DNA of 64,000 nucleotides from Streptococcus tangpeifui (GCF_011038795.1 NZ_JAAKDU010000002.1:248001-312000), one strand, 5' to 3'; counted from the stretch's first letter, positions 1-8,611 are shown. Made by a program: numbers and translations. The notes: generated by a model not told the origin, from the sequence alone.

Positions 1-1
1 T

Positions 2-814
2 GAAGCCAACAAACCTTATTCAGGAACTCAAGTTATTGCGGACTTTGGTCCCCGCCAAATGGAAACCGGTGAACTGATTATCTATACTTCAGCTGACCCA
101 GTTTTACAGATTGCGGCGCACGAAGACATCATTCCACTTGACGAACTCTATCGTATCTGTGAATATGCACGCTCGATTACCTTAGAACGTCCTGCTCTTC
201 TTGGGCGTATTATTGCCCGTCCTTACGTTGGGGAACCAGGAAACTTTACTCGAACAGCTAATCGCCGCGATCTAGCCGTTTCTCCATTTGCTCCAACTGT
301 CCTCAACAAATTGGACGAAGCTGGTATTGACACTTATGCCGTCGGTAAAATCAATGATATTTTCAATGGTTCAGGCATCAATCACGACATGGGGCACAAC
401 AAGTCTAACAGCCATGGTGTTGACAATCTTATCAAAGCTATGAAGTCGCCTGACTTTGAGTACGGCTTCTCATTCACCAATCTGGTAGACTTCGACGCCC
501 TCTACGGTCATCGGCGCAATGCTCACGGTTACCGCGATTGCCTGCAAGAATTTGATGGTCGTTTGCCAGAAATCATTGCAGCTATGGGTGACAATGATCT
601 TCTCATGATTACAGCTGACCACGGTAATGACCCAACTTACGCTGGTACCGACCATACTCGTGAATACATCCCACTCTTGGCCTACAGTCCAGCCTTTAAG
701 GGTAATGGCACCATTCCAGTCGGTCACTATTCAGATATCTCAGCCACCATCGCTGAAAACTTCGGTGTTGACACAGCTATGATTGGCCAAAGCTTCTTAG
801 ATCAGTTGGTGTAG
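2..814 (+). CDS. deoB: Phosphopentomutase, C-terminal part (cut by window start)
   Basis: Interconverts ribose-1-phosphate or deoxyribose-1-phosphate with the 5-phosphates, feeding pentoses released by the downstream phosphorylases PunA and DeoD into central metabolism. The frame is open from base 2, so the ATG at 59 is internal. About 270 residues remain of a family usually near 400. The alkaline-phosphatase-like metal site is visible (TADHGND and [10 protein letters not shown]), as is the [12 protein letters not shown] segment typical of the cap/core junction. The gene ends in TAG with no terminator before the broken EcsC-like gene. The family assignment is firm; only the N-terminus is missing. 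Confidence 0.96.
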   Translation, partial: EANKPYSGTQVIADFGPRQMETGELIIYTSADPVLQIAAHEDIIPLDELYRICEYARSITLERPALLGRIIARPYVGEPGNFTRTANRRDLAVSPFAPTVLNKLDEAGIDTYAVGKINDIFNGSGINHDMGHNKSNSHGVDNLIKAMKSPDFEYGFSFTNLVDFDALYGHRRNAHGYRDCLQEFDGRLPEIIAAMGDNDLLMITADHGNDPTYAGTDHTREYIPLLAYSPAFKGNGTIPVGHYSDISATIAENFGVDTAMIGQSFLDQLV

Positions 815-832
815 GGAAAACAAACTATTTGA

Positions 833-1578
833 ACCAGTATTAAGGGAAAAGGCGATGCCTTGGCTGACCGTACTAAAAAATTCACTTCAGAAAAATCTGC
901 TCAAACTCAGGAAATAAGTCAGGAAGCTCTTTCAAACACTTTGGACTGGGCCTACTCAAAGACTGTTAAAGGAATACTGGGCCAACCATCTATAACTTAA
1001 TTTGTGGATGACTACCCAGCAAAAAGTAAGAGTGCTGATGAAGCTATTGACAAGATCATTAAGTTTCAAACTACAAAAGCTGCTGTTTCTGGATTTGTCA
1101 CAGACTTCGGAGGTGTTTTGACATTACCTGTGACGATTCCTGCGAATGTAACTTCAGTTATTTTATTCCAGATGAGGGTGGTAGCAGCTATTGCCAGTAT
1201 ACGAGGCTATGATTTACATAGCGATCAGGTTCAAACCTTCGTATATGCTATTTAGCCGGTTCTTCCATAGTTGATATTATTAAAAAGTCTGGCATAACAA
1301 TCAGTAATAAGTTGGCTATTAGTGCTGTCCGAAAAATCTCTGGAACTGTTCTAACCAAAATAAATCAAGCTGTTGGGTTTAGGCTGGCAACTAAATTTGG
1401 AACAAAAGGAGTTGTTAATCTGGGGAAACTGGTGCCAGTGGCTGGTGCAGGAGTAGGTGCTATTTTTGATGCCGCTACCACAAAGGCCATTGCTCGAATG
1501 GCTAAGAAAACTTTTACCGATGATGGCATTGATTTGGGGAATGGTGACGTCATTAGCAAAACAATTATTAATCAATAA
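833..1578 (+). pseudogene. Broken EcsC-family protein gene
   Basis: Three consecutive pieces read as one EcsC-family protein. Piece one (frame of base 860) ends at an in-frame TAA at 998-1000. Reading then continues in the same frame from 1001 to a TAG at 1253. Homology resumes one frame over near 1252 (LAGSSIVDIIKK) and runs to 1576. Family landmarks include the segment ending in VTIPANV, RGYDLHSDQVQTF, KINQAVGFRL and GVVNLGKLVPVAGAGVG. No convincing start codon with a ribosome site is seen. One stop plus one frameshift makes it a pseudogene unless both are sequence errors. EcsC-family function is not settled. It lies 29 bases before the RelA/SpoT-fold gene. Confidence 0.8.
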
Positions 1579-1607
1579 CTTTTTAGATACTAGAAAGAAG
1601 GTCGTCC

Positions 1608-2177
1608 ATGCCAACATCTATTGAAAAGGTTGAACGCCTGATTGATCAAATCAATAAGCTTCACTTAGCTTATTCCCGGGATTATTTTGAGACCGGTAAA
1701 GTTGAGAAGGTCAACCTCTCTCATACTTTTTCAAAAGTACCGACTGAGCATATTTTGTCTTATCGCCTTAACCTCCATGAGTCTATCAACGACTATCTGT
1801 ATCGGGCTGATGTCAAAGATATCAATTTTTACTATCGTGTAAAGACAGCTGAGTCAATTTTAGATAAAATTGAAAGGTACAAAGCTCGAGATACTCAATA
1901 CCCTGTCAATAATATTCTGAATGATATCTTTGGAGCTCGTATGATTTTGACCTCTGAGCAAGTTAGTCAAGTCCTTAATTCACTAGATACTTGGAAAGAT
2001 GAATTTGGTCTGAAAAACTGGTACTTACGTGATATGGATGGTTACATCGGTATTCATATCTATTTCAAAAATAGCAGCAATTTCTACTATCCCTGGGAAT
2101 TGCAGATCTGGGATGAAAAGGATGCTGAAGCCAATATCAAAAGCCATCAAGACTTTAAGCGATCATTTGTAAAATAA
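1608..2177 (+). CDS. Short RelA/SpoT-fold nucleotidyltransferase-like protein
   Basis: A 189-residue protein with the order of motifs found in (p)ppGpp synthetase domains: RVKTAESILDKI (77-88), DIFGAR (106-111; metal-binding Asp plus Arg), GYIGIH (145-150; cf. GYRSLH), and WELQIWDEKD (163-172; cf. VEVQIRT), with a final His180. The usual Arg after QI is Trp168. There is no hydrolase, TGS or ACT domain, so it resembles small alarmone synthetases or toxSAS-type enzymes. Whether it makes ppGpp, another nucleotide or modifies tRNA cannot be told from sequence. It sits between deoB and punA, 13 bases before punA. A decayed paralogue lies at 23429-23883 next to a fic gene. Confidence 0.72.
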   Translation: MPTSIEKVERLIDQINKLHLAYSRDYFETGKVEKVNLSHTFSKVPTEHILSYRLNLHESINDYLYRADVKDINFYYRVKTAESILDKIERYKARDTQYPVNNILNDIFGARMILTSEQVSQVLNSLDTWKDEFGLKNWYLRDMDGYIGIHIYFKNSSNFYYPWELQIWDEKDAEANIKSHQDFKRSFVK

Positions 2178-2190
2178 GAAAGAGGAAGCT

Positions 2191-3000
2191 ATGACACTAA
2201 TTGAAAAAATCCAGCAAACCCGCGATTTCTTACAAGATAAAGGCATGACAGCACCCGAATTTGGTCTGATTTTAGGATCGGGCCTTGGAGAGCTGGCAGA
2301 AGAAGTCGAAAATGCCATCGTTTTGAATTATGCCGATATTCCTAATTGGGGCCGTTCCACGGTTGTCGGCCATGCTGGTAAGCTAGTCTACGGTGACTTG
2401 GCTGGCCGAAAGATTCTGGCTTTGCAAGGCCGTTTCCATTTCTATGAGGGCAATCCCCTAGAAGTAGTTACCTTCCCAGTTCGAGTTATGAAGGCTCTTG
2501 GTTGTCAAGGTGTCCTCGTTACCAATGCTGCAGGCGGTATTGGTTTTGGCCCAGGAACACTTATGGCTATTAGCGATCATATCAATCTAACAGGACAAAA
2601 CCCGCTGATTGGAGCTAACTTAGATGACTTTGGTCCACGTTTTCCTGATATGTCCAATGCCTACAGCAAAGACTATCGTAGGGCAGCCCATCAAGCAGCT
2701 GATAAGCTCGGTATTAGGCTGGATGAAGGCGTTTATATCGGTGTATCAGGACCTTCCTATGAGACACCGGCCGAAATCCGAGCCTTTAAGACCATGGGAG
2801 CTGATGCTGTTGGCATGTCAACCGTACCAGAGGTGATCGTAGCAGCTCATTCAGGCCTTAAAGTCTTAGGAATTTCAGCTATCACCAACCATGCCGCTGG
2901 TTTTCAAGCTGAACTTAATCACGAAGAAGTGGTAGCAGTCACTCAGAGAATTAAAGCCGATTTTAAGCAGCTGGTCAAGGCAGTTCTAGCAGAACTGTAG
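2191..3000 (+). CDS. punA: Purine-nucleoside phosphorylase, PNP-I type
   Basis: Phosphorolysis of purine nucleosides, mainly guanosine/inosine type, to base plus (deoxy)ribose-1-phosphate. At 269 residues it matches the trimeric PNP family. Visible landmarks: GSGLGEL near residue 30 (phosphate site), VVGHAGKLVYG, LQGRFHFYEG, VTNAAGGI, SGPSYETPAEIRAF with the substrate-binding Glu, and ITNHAAG near the C-terminus. The start is preceded by AAAGAGGAAGCT. Its stop codon forms part of the next gene's ribosome site, so the two are co-translated. It supplies the substrate for DeoB. Confidence 0.95.
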   Translation: MTLIEKIQQTRDFLQDKGMTAPEFGLILGSGLGELAEEVENAIVLNYADIPNWGRSTVVGHAGKLVYGDLAGRKILALQGRFHFYEGNPLEVVTFPVRVMKALGCQGVLVTNAAGGIGFGPGTLMAISDHINLTGQNPLIGANLDDFGPRFPDMSNAYSKDYRRAAHQAADKLGIRLDEGVYIGVSGPSYETPAEIRAFKTMGADAVGMSTVPEVIVAAHSGLKVLGISAITNHAAGFQAELNHEEVVAVTQRIKADFKQLVKAVLAEL

Positions 3001-3009
3001 GAGGCAACC

Positions 3010-3717
3010 ATGCGGGTCCATTTTGTTATTCATGAGCCATACGAAGCACCAGGAGCTTACTTAGCTTGGGCAGCTCTGCGGGGGCATGAGGTGTCTTTCA
3101 CCAAGGTCTACCAATTTGAAAAACTACTTAATACAGTTGATGATGTCGACCTCTTGATCGTCATGGGAGGGCCCCAGAGCCCGACCTCTACTCAGGAAGA
3201 ATTTCCTTATTATAATGCTCAAGCAGAAATCGATCTGATTAAAAGGGCTATTGACGCTGACAAATATATCATTGGAGTCTGTCTAGGGGCGCAACTTCTA
3301 GGTGAAGCTTATGGGGTAACCTGTACAGCCAGTCCAGAGCGAGAAATCGGTAATTTTCCGATTGAACTCACCGAGGCCGGACAAGCGGACTCCAGATTAT
3401 CCCATATCCCATCAGGCCTTGTCGTTGGCCATTGGCACGGCGATATGCCAGGCATGATCAAGGGTGCTCAGGTTCTGGCAACTAGTCAAGGCTGCCCTAG
3501 GCAGATTGTCCGCTATACGCCTAAACATTACGGCTTCCAATGTCATTTGGAATTGACTAAAGATTTGGTGGCTCAGCTCTTGGCGCAGGAAACGGATATT
3601 GAAGGCGAAAGCCAGAGATATACTTATGTACAGGAAACTAAGACTATTCTCACCTACAACTATGACCAGATGAATCAGGTTCTCTACGAGTTTTTAGATA
3701 AACTGCTTAGTACTTAA
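3010..3717 (+). CDS. Class I glutamine amidotransferase-like protein
   Basis: A 235-residue stand-alone type 1 GATase (GMP-synthase-like subfamily). The nucleophile elbow is GVCLGAQLLGEAYG around residue 94, preceded by the oxyanion strand VMGGPQSP. HWHGDM and FQCHLELT provide the region expected for the catalytic His and acidic partner. The acceptor is unknown. Proteins of this type serve in nucleotide, polyamine or carbamoyl chemistry, and a role in purine salvage is only suggested by position between punA and deoD. The start follows TAGGAGGCAACC overlapping the end of punA. Confidence 0.85.
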   Translation: MRVHFVIHEPYEAPGAYLAWAALRGHEVSFTKVYQFEKLLNTVDDVDLLIVMGGPQSPTSTQEEFPYYNAQAEIDLIKRAIDADKYIIGVCLGAQLLGEAYGVTCTASPEREIGNFPIELTEAGQADSRLSHIPSGLVVGHWHGDMPGMIKGAQVLATSQGCPRQIVRYTPKHYGFQCHLELTKDLVAQLLAQETDIEGESQRYTYVQETKTILTYNYDQMNQVLYEFLDKLLST

Positions 3718-4104
3718 TTCCATAAACGATTTAGAAGAGATGAGAATGTGTCCAAGTCATTTGAACACGAGCGGAAAATTTGGAAATAGGTAAGACTTAT
3801 AAGAGTGACAGACGCCCATGAGGACTGTGCTCTAGCCCATAATATATTTAACCTCTGAAGGCTATATATCAAAAGCTCTGCTGCGTATGAACTATTTTTG
3901 TGAGATGAACCGTTTGACGCAGCGGTTGGAGTGAGGCTTGCTGGCTGTGCCAAGAAGTCTTACTCCTAGTTCATTAGGTGTCTTAGTACCTCCTCGATTT
4001 TCTAATTTCCAGTCGCTTTCTGGTCACTCTCAAGATTTTTCACAATAAAAATAACAGAAAGGCGGGTGTAGCCTGTAGTCAGTGTAACTGAATACGATAG
4101 CTGA
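3718..4104. other. Intergenic region with a diverged repeat copy
   Basis: No credible gene. Bases about 3801-3884 are a degenerate copy of the short repeat seen at 6168 and 57806: GAGTGACAGACGCCCATGA, then CTAGCCC, then CTCTGAAGGCTATATATCAAAA in the same order and spacing. The rest (3885-4104) shows no feature I can name. Confidence 0.5.
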
Positions 4105-4199
4105 GGACTTGAATAAAAAGATAATCGCCGGTAAAAGTCATGATTTTCGAGCGATTCTCTCTTTGGTCTGTGTCCTTTTACACCCTTTATATCTTAATT
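4105..4199 (+). repeat. Hairpin repeat abutting the deoD start (partner at 24684-24780)
   Basis: About 95 bases that align end to end with the sequence just upstream of parC: AAAAAGATAA, then TCGCC/TCGTC, TGATTTTC, GCGATT/CCGATT, then TATCTTAATT directly before ATG TCT. The last 17 bases, including the start codon, are identical at both places. Arms ATCGC/GCGAT suggest a hairpin. No Shine-Dalgarno sequence lies within 15 bases of the deoD ATG. Probably a small mobile repeat of the RUP/MITE kind; the name is inference. Confidence 0.6.
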
Positions 4200-4907
4200 A
4201 TGTCTATCCATATTGAAGCGACCCAAGGTCAAATTGCTGATAAAATCCTACTGCCAGGAGATCCCCTGCGGGCAAAATTTATTGCTGAAAACTTTTTAGA
4301 AAATACCCAATGTTTTAACAAGATTAGAGGCATGCTAGGCTACACCGGAACCTACAAGGGTGAAAAGGTCTCTGTCATGGGAACTGGTATGGGAATGCCA
4401 TCTATCTCCATCTATGCCCACGAATTGATTGTTGATTACGGTGTGAAGAAGCTGATTCGCGTTGGAACAGCGGGTTCGATTGACCCAGATGTTCATGTGC
4501 GTGAGCTGGTTCTGGCCCAAGCTGCAGCGACCAATTCCAATATCATTCGCAATGACTTCCCAGAGTATGATTTTCCACAAATCGCTGATTTTGACTTACT
4601 GGACAAGGCCTATCACATTGCCAAAGACCTTGGGCTGACGCCCCATGTTGGCAGTGTCCTGTCATCAGATGTCTTTTACTCTAATATGCCCGAGCGTAAT
4701 ATGAAACTGGGGACACTGGGGGTTAAGGCCATCGAAATGGAAGCAGCAGCTCTTTATTATTTGGCAGCTCAATACCATGTTCAGGCCTTGGGAATCATGA
4801 CTATATCTGACAGTGTAGTCAACCCAGAAGAAGACACGACAGCCCAAGAGCGCCAAACAACCTTTACCGATATGATGACCGTTGGCTTAGAAACATTGAT
4901 TCGTTAA
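4200..4907 (+). CDS. deoD: Purine-nucleoside phosphorylase, DeoD type
   Basis: Hexameric PNP acting on adenosine and other 6-amino/6-oxo purine nucleosides, complementing PunA. I start it at [10 protein letters not shown] (4200), the family's usual N-terminus, rather than at the in-frame ATG 60 bases upstream, which lies inside the repeat; this gives 235 residues. Landmarks: [15 protein letters not shown] (phosphate and ribose site), [23 protein letters not shown], and [12 protein letters not shown] with the substrate-binding Glu. No canonical ribosome site is visible. The next gene starts one base after the stop, so they are probably coupled. Confidence 0.95.
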   Translation: MSIHIEATQGQIADKILLPGDPLRAKFIAENFLENTQCFNKIRGMLGYTGTYKGEKVSVMGTGMGMPSISIYAHELIVDYGVKKLIRVGTAGSIDPDVHVRELVLAQAAATNSNIIRNDFPEYDFPQIADFDLLDKAYHIAKDLGLTPHVGSVLSSDVFYSNMPERNMKLGTLGVKAIEMEAAALYYLAAQYHVQALGIMTISDSVVNPEEDTTAQERQTTFTDMMTVGLETLIR

Positions 4908-4908
4908 G

Positions 4909-5673
4909 ATGAAACAGCAGACTTTGGAAGATACACTAGAAATTCTGATTAATCACTATGATTATGCTTCTGCTTATGGTTTGCTGGAGCAGCAGCAGAT
5001 TGCCCCGGATGCCAAAAAGTTGATTTATCTCATGAAAAAACGTCGTCAGCTGGATATTGAGGAAATTTGTGAACCAGCGACGCTTAAATATTTTCAAGAG
5101 ACTTATCGGTTGCAGTTGGCAGTCAATCCTAAAGACGAGGAGCAGTTGGCCAACTACATTATGGACTTGCAGGCTAAGGTGATGACTGAAGACATTATCG
5201 ATTTTGTTCGGGCAGTCAGTCCTATCATCTACCGTTTATTCATGCGATTGATTGCTGGTAAAATTCCCGACATTCAGGATTATGTGGCCAATTCTAAAGA
5301 TGCTCAATATGACATGTGGAGATTTTCCAAGATGGAAGAGTCACCTCAGCAGGTTTTGATTGATTTTTCCAAAACGTGGCATGACCCCAGAGTGACCTCC
5401 AGAAGTCTAGTGGCCCTGATTGCTCTTTTGCCGATTTCCGATTCGCTCAAGAAAGATGTGGTCTTCCTTAGGAATATGGAAAAGTCGGTCCGCAATCCTC
5501 TGGCTCATCTGATTAAGCCATTTGATGAAAAGATCTTGCATGACACAACAGGTTTTTCCTCCCGCTCCTTCTTGGAGATGATTATCAAGTTAGCTCGTCA
5601 TACTGGCATCAACTATCAAGAAAGCCCCTTTTACTTTGACCAAATTAATCGGCTGATTAGCTCACTCTTATAA
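4909..5673 (+). CDS. All-helical protein with a HEPN-type RNase motif (Csm6-like C-terminal half)
   Basis: A 254-residue soluble, predominantly helical protein. Near the C-terminus it carries R195-N-P-L-A-H200, which fits the R-x4-H (often RNxxxH) catalytic motif of HEPN ribonucleases. The N-terminal helices (NHYDYASAYGLLEQQ, then LMKKRRQLDI) recall the helical linker between the CARF and HEPN domains of Csm6-type proteins, from memory only. No Rossmann/CARF ligand domain is present and no cas gene or CRISPR array is in the window. It follows deoD by one base and is followed 21 bases later by a membrane protein, so it is probably expressed with purine salvage genes. Function unknown; RNase activity is a hypothesis. 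Confidence 0.6.
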   Translation: MKQQTLEDTLEILINHYDYASAYGLLEQQQIAPDAKKLIYLMKKRRQLDIEEICEPATLKYFQETYRLQLAVNPKDEEQLANYIMDLQAKVMTEDIIDFVRAVSPIIYRLFMRLIAGKIPDIQDYVANSKDAQYDMWRFSKMEESPQQVLIDFSKTWHDPRVTSRSLVALIALLPISDSLKKDVVFLRNMEKSVRNPLAHLIKPFDEKILHDTTGFSSRSFLEMIIKLARHTGINYQESPFYFDQINRLISSLL

Positions 5674-5694
5674 ACCAAAAGGATAAAAATTTTT

Positions 5695-6156
5695 ATGAAT
5701 TATTTGATTACCTTTCTCATTTCCATGATCCCCCTTGTCGAATTACGGGGAGCCGTCCCCTATGGTATAGGTACGGGGCTGCCTATGTGGCAGGCTCTTG
5801 TCATCGCTGTTATCGGCAATATGTTGCCCGTCCCTATAATCTTTTTCTTCGCTCGCCGTGTACTGGAATGGGGAACTGACAAGCCTGTCATTGGTGGCTT
5901 CTTTAGTTGGTGTTTGAAAAAGGGCCATAATGGTGGCCAGAAGTTAGCCAAGAGCGCTGGTGACAAGGGGCTTTACTTCGCCCTCTTCCTCTTTGTTGGC
6001 ATTCCTCTGCCGGGGACAGGAGCTTGGACTGGCACCCTAGCAGCCTCCATTCTTGACCTCAAATTCAAGAACAGTATCATTGCTACTATGGCAGGTGTTG
6101 TTTTGGCTGGTTTCATCATGGGCTTCGGCTCGGTATTTGTCAAGAGCTTTTTCTAG
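5695..6156 (+). CDS. COG2426-type small multidrug export-like membrane protein
   Basis: A 153-residue integral membrane protein with about four hydrophobic segments. It matches the small multidrug export family (COG2426) by PLVELRGAVPYGI near the N-terminus, GNMLPVPIIFFFARRV, the basic KKGHNGGQKLA loop and GIPLPGTGAWTGTLAA. The substrate is unknown and the family name is historical. Last gene of the deoD unit; a hairpin repeat that can end transcription follows. Confidence 0.82.
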   Translation: MNYLITFLISMIPLVELRGAVPYGIGTGLPMWQALVIAVIGNMLPVPIIFFFARRVLEWGTDKPVIGGFFSWCLKKGHNGGQKLAKSAGDKGLYFALFLFVGIPLPGTGAWTGTLAASILDLKFKNSIIATMAGVVLAGFIMGFGSVFVKSFF

Positions 6157-6167
6157 AGATAGAAAGA

Positions 6168-6336
6168 GAGTGGGACAAACAGCCATGATAGCTTAGCCCT
6201 CACAAAGCATTGTAATCTCTGAAGATTACGTATAAAAATCAGTAAATCGTGATAAAATCACGATTTTGATTTTCCTCGCTCTCCCATTTTAAGGCTCAGG
6301 TCTCTGCCACTTTCTTTTTTATATATGATCTTCAGC
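6168..6336 (+). repeat. Interspersed hairpin repeat, best copy
   Basis: Begins GAGAGTGGGACAAACAGCC and ends GCCACTTTCTTTTTT. The ends are imperfectly complementary (AGAAAG..GTGG against GCCAC..TTTCT), so the whole may fold back and, with its final T-run, act as a terminator for 5695-6156. Inside are two clean hairpins: GTAATCT/AGATTAC (6212-6229) and AAATCGTGAT/ATCACGATTT (6244-6266). Related copies: 57806-57880 with its right end at 58065-58135, and a decayed one near 3801-3884. Confidence 0.7.
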
Positions 6337-6560
6337 AGAGATTACAGCACTTTTAGGGTGAAGAAGTGGTCATCCGTACAATTGATATTGATTTTCTCAA
6401 ACAGTTTTCCAGACTGTTTGACCTATCATCTGCAAGGCAAGGGATAAAGTTAACACAGGGCAGAACTTTTGTCTCAGTCAAGCCTCATTATGAGCAAATA
6501 TGCATTAAGCCCATGAGAATTTTTTTTATCGAGCACACCTACATCCTTGTGGAAAAAGAC
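6337..6560. other. Intergenic, no gene
   Basis: A GTG-initiated frame covers 6366-6638 but runs through the terminator stem at 6561-6598 and has no family resemblance. A short hairpin AAACAGT/ACTGTTT sits near 6399-6420. Nothing else recognised. Confidence 0.5.
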
Positions 6561-6598
6561 AAATCGGGTTTGGAGCACTTAAACTCCAAACCCGATTT
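6561..6598 (-). terminator. Strong bidirectional terminator of the LysR-type gene
   Basis: A perfect 15-base-pair stem (AAATCGGGTTTGGAG at 6561-6575 with its complement at 6584-6598) and an 8-base loop. T-rich sequence follows on both strands. It lies 37 bases beyond the stop of the minus-strand regulator. Confidence 0.9.
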
Positions 6599-6634
6599 TC
6601 TATTTTCCTTGGTGAGGCCTATCGGCTCCCTAGT

Positions 6635-7540
6635 TTAATCAAATTTCACTTCCTCGAGCAGATAGTCAATAAAACGTTCACCCATTTTGGATAGGTTGGC
6701 CTTTTCGTGTTTGAGGTAAACGATATCAATTTGATCATCAACTTCTAGTGGAATAGAGACAATATCGTCCCCGTTGAGATTACTGTTAAGAATACCAGTC
6801 GCAATAGTATAGCCATCCAGACCAATCAGGAGATTAAAGAGCGTTGCCCGATCGGAAACGACAATGGATTTTTTATGAGGAATCTGCGACATAATCTCTT
6901 CTGAGAAGTAGAAGGAGTTGTGCAGTCCTTGTTCGTAGCTGAGATAAGGAAAATCTTCAAGGTCACTGAGGCTGACTGATTTTTTGTTGGCTAAAGGATT
7001 GGACTTGCTGACAAAGATATGAGGTTGAGCGACAAAGAGGTTGGTATAGGTTAGGTGATTGTCATCAAACATCTTGGTTAGGACATCGCGGTTGTAGCTG
7101 TTAAGAAAGAGGACTCCGATTTCTGAGCGGAAGTTCTTAACATCGTCAATGATTTCATAAGTCCGAGTTTCTCGCAGAAAAAGCTCATACTGGCTCATAT
7201 CTGCTCCTTTGAGCAAGGAGACGAAAGCATTGACAACAAAAGCATAGTGCTGGGCTGAGACACTAAAAAGCTCGCGATTATGGTCTTTGCTCTTATAGCG
7301 TTCTTCCATGAGATTAGTCTGCTCCACAACCTGACGAGCATAGGAGAGAAACTCCATACCATCCTGAGTCAGGGTAATCCCTTTAGGATTTCGGTTAAAA
7401 ATCTTAATGTTCATCTCTCTCTCCAAGTCTCTCACGGCATTTGAGAGACTGGGTTGGGTGATGTAGAGCTGTTTGGCAGCTTCATTCATACTGCCGGTTT
7501 CGACGATTTTGATAATATAATGTAATTGTTGAATTCGCAT
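6635..7540 (-). CDS. cpsY: LysR-family regulator, CpsY/MtaR type
   Basis: A 301-residue LysR-type regulator. The N-terminal winged helix-turn-helix reads MRIQQLHYIIKIVETGSMNE, then AAKQLYITQPSLSNAVRDLE and RNPKGITLT. The remainder is a periplasmic-binding-like effector domain. It resembles the streptococcal CpsY/MtaR/MetR group, linked in other species to methionine uptake and surface properties; the target genes here are not visible. Transcribed divergently from rmlA, with 201 bases between. A strong terminator follows. Confidence 0.75.
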   Translation of the reverse strand: MRIQQLHYIIKIVETGSMNEAAKQLYITQPSLSNAVRDLEREMNIKIFNRNPKGITLTQDGMEFLSYARQVVEQTNLMEERYKSKDHNRELFSVSAQHYAFVVNAFVSLLKGADMSQYELFLRETRTYEIIDDVKNFRSEIGVLFLNSYNRDVLTKMFDDNHLTYTNLFVAQPHIFVSKSNPLANKKSVSLSDLEDFPYLSYEQGLHNSFYFSEEIMSQIPHKKSIVVSDRATLFNLLIGLDGYTIATGILNSNLNGDDIVSIPLEVDDQIDIVYLKHEKANLSKMGERFIDYLLEEVKFD

Positions 7541-7678
7541 ACACCTATTCTAACATAAAGCAGCTATAGTTTCAGGCTATAGCTATGATACAGGATTTGT
7601 AGCCGATAGACACTAAATTCACTCAAGTATAAGTCTGGGAATTGACCAGAACTTGCTTTGTCCGATCCCTTATTTTTA

Positions 7679-7707
7679 CTGACATTTGAAAGGGCTTATG
7701 GTATAAT
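7679..7707 (+). promoter_or_regulatory. Promoter of the rml genes
   Basis: CTGACA (7679-7684), 17-base spacer, TATAAT (7702-7707) with an extended TGG just before the -10. It is 34 bases upstream of the rmlA start, which has AAAGGAAG as ribosome site. Confidence 0.8.
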
Positions 7708-7741
7708 TTTAACAGACAAATTGTGAAAGGAAGCTTTTCCT

Positions 7742-8611
7742 ATGAAAGGTATTATTCTTGCAGGTGGGTCTGGGACTCGCCTCTATCCATTGACCCGTGC
7801 GGCTTCAAAGCAGCTTATGCCTGTTTACGATAAACCCATGATTTATTACCCTCTCTCTACTTTGATGTTGGCGGGAATTAAGGACATCTTAATCATTTCG
7901 ACACCGCAAGATTTGCCTCGTTTCAAGGAATTGCTTCAAGATGGTTCTGAATTTGGCATTAACCTGTCTTATGCCGAACAGCCCAGTCCAGATGGTCTGG
8001 CTCAGGCTTTTATCATCGGTGAAGAATTTATCGGCGATGACAATGTGGCTCTGATTTTAGGGGACAATATTTACTATGGTCCAGGTCTCAGCCGAATGTT
8101 ACAAAAGGCTGCCAGCAAGGAAAAGGGGGCAACCGTCTTCGGTTATCAAGTCAAAGATCCAGAACGCTTTGGGGTTGTTGAGTTTGATGACGATATGAAT
8201 GCCATTTCCATCGAAGAAAAGCCTGAGTATCCTAAGTCTCATTATGCTGTAACAGGTCTTTATTTCTATGATAATGATGTCATCGAGATTGCCAAAAATA
8301 TTAAGCCCAGTCCTCGGGGTGAATTGGAAATTACCGATGTCAACAAGGCCTATCTCGATCGTGGTGATTTATCGGTTGAAGTTATGGAACGCGGTTTTGC
8401 TTGGTTGGATACTGGGACTCACGAAAGTTTGCTAGAGGCTGCCCAGTACATCGAAACCGTTCAACGGATGCAAAACTTACAAGTGGCTAACCTTGAAGAG
8501 ATTGCTTATCGTATGGGGTATATCACCAGAGAGCAGGTGCGTGAACTCGCACAACCTCTCAAGAAAAATGAATACGGACAATACTTGCTTCGTTTGATTG
8601 GAGAAGCATAA
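7742..8611 (+). CDS. rmlA: Glucose-1-phosphate thymidylyltransferase
   Basis: First step of dTDP-L-rhamnose synthesis: glucose-1-phosphate plus dTTP gives dTDP-glucose. 289 residues, the full family length. The nucleotide-binding signature [11 protein letters not shown] lies at residues 8-18, followed by [18 protein letters not shown], the metal site LGDNIYYG, and [20 protein letters not shown]. Its stop overlaps the rmlC ATG (TAATG), so the two are translationally coupled. Rhamnose is needed for the streptococcal group polysaccharide. Confidence 0.97.
   Translation: MKGIILAGGSGTRLYPLTRAASKQLMPVYDKPMIYYPLSTLMLAGIKDILIISTPQDLPRFKELLQDGSEFGINLSYAEQPSPDGLAQAFIIGEEFIGDDNVALILGDNIYYGPGLSRMLQKAASKEKGATVFGYQVKDPERFGVVEFDDDMNAISIEEKPEYPKSHYAVTGLYFYDNDVIEIAKNIKPSPRGELEITDVNKAYLDRGDLSVEVMERGFAWLDTGTHESLLEAAQYIETVQRMQNLQVANLEEIAYRMGYITREQVRELAQPLKKNEYGQYLLRLIGEA

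Noticed and set aside
4140..4199. Upstream ATG for deoD
   Set aside because: The added 20 residues ([11 protein letters not shown]...) are translated repeat sequence, not DeoD; the family N-terminus is at 4200.
6366..6638. GTG-initiated 90-residue frame
   Set aside because: It runs through the 15-base-pair terminator stem of the LysR-type gene, has no family resemblance and is probably chance.
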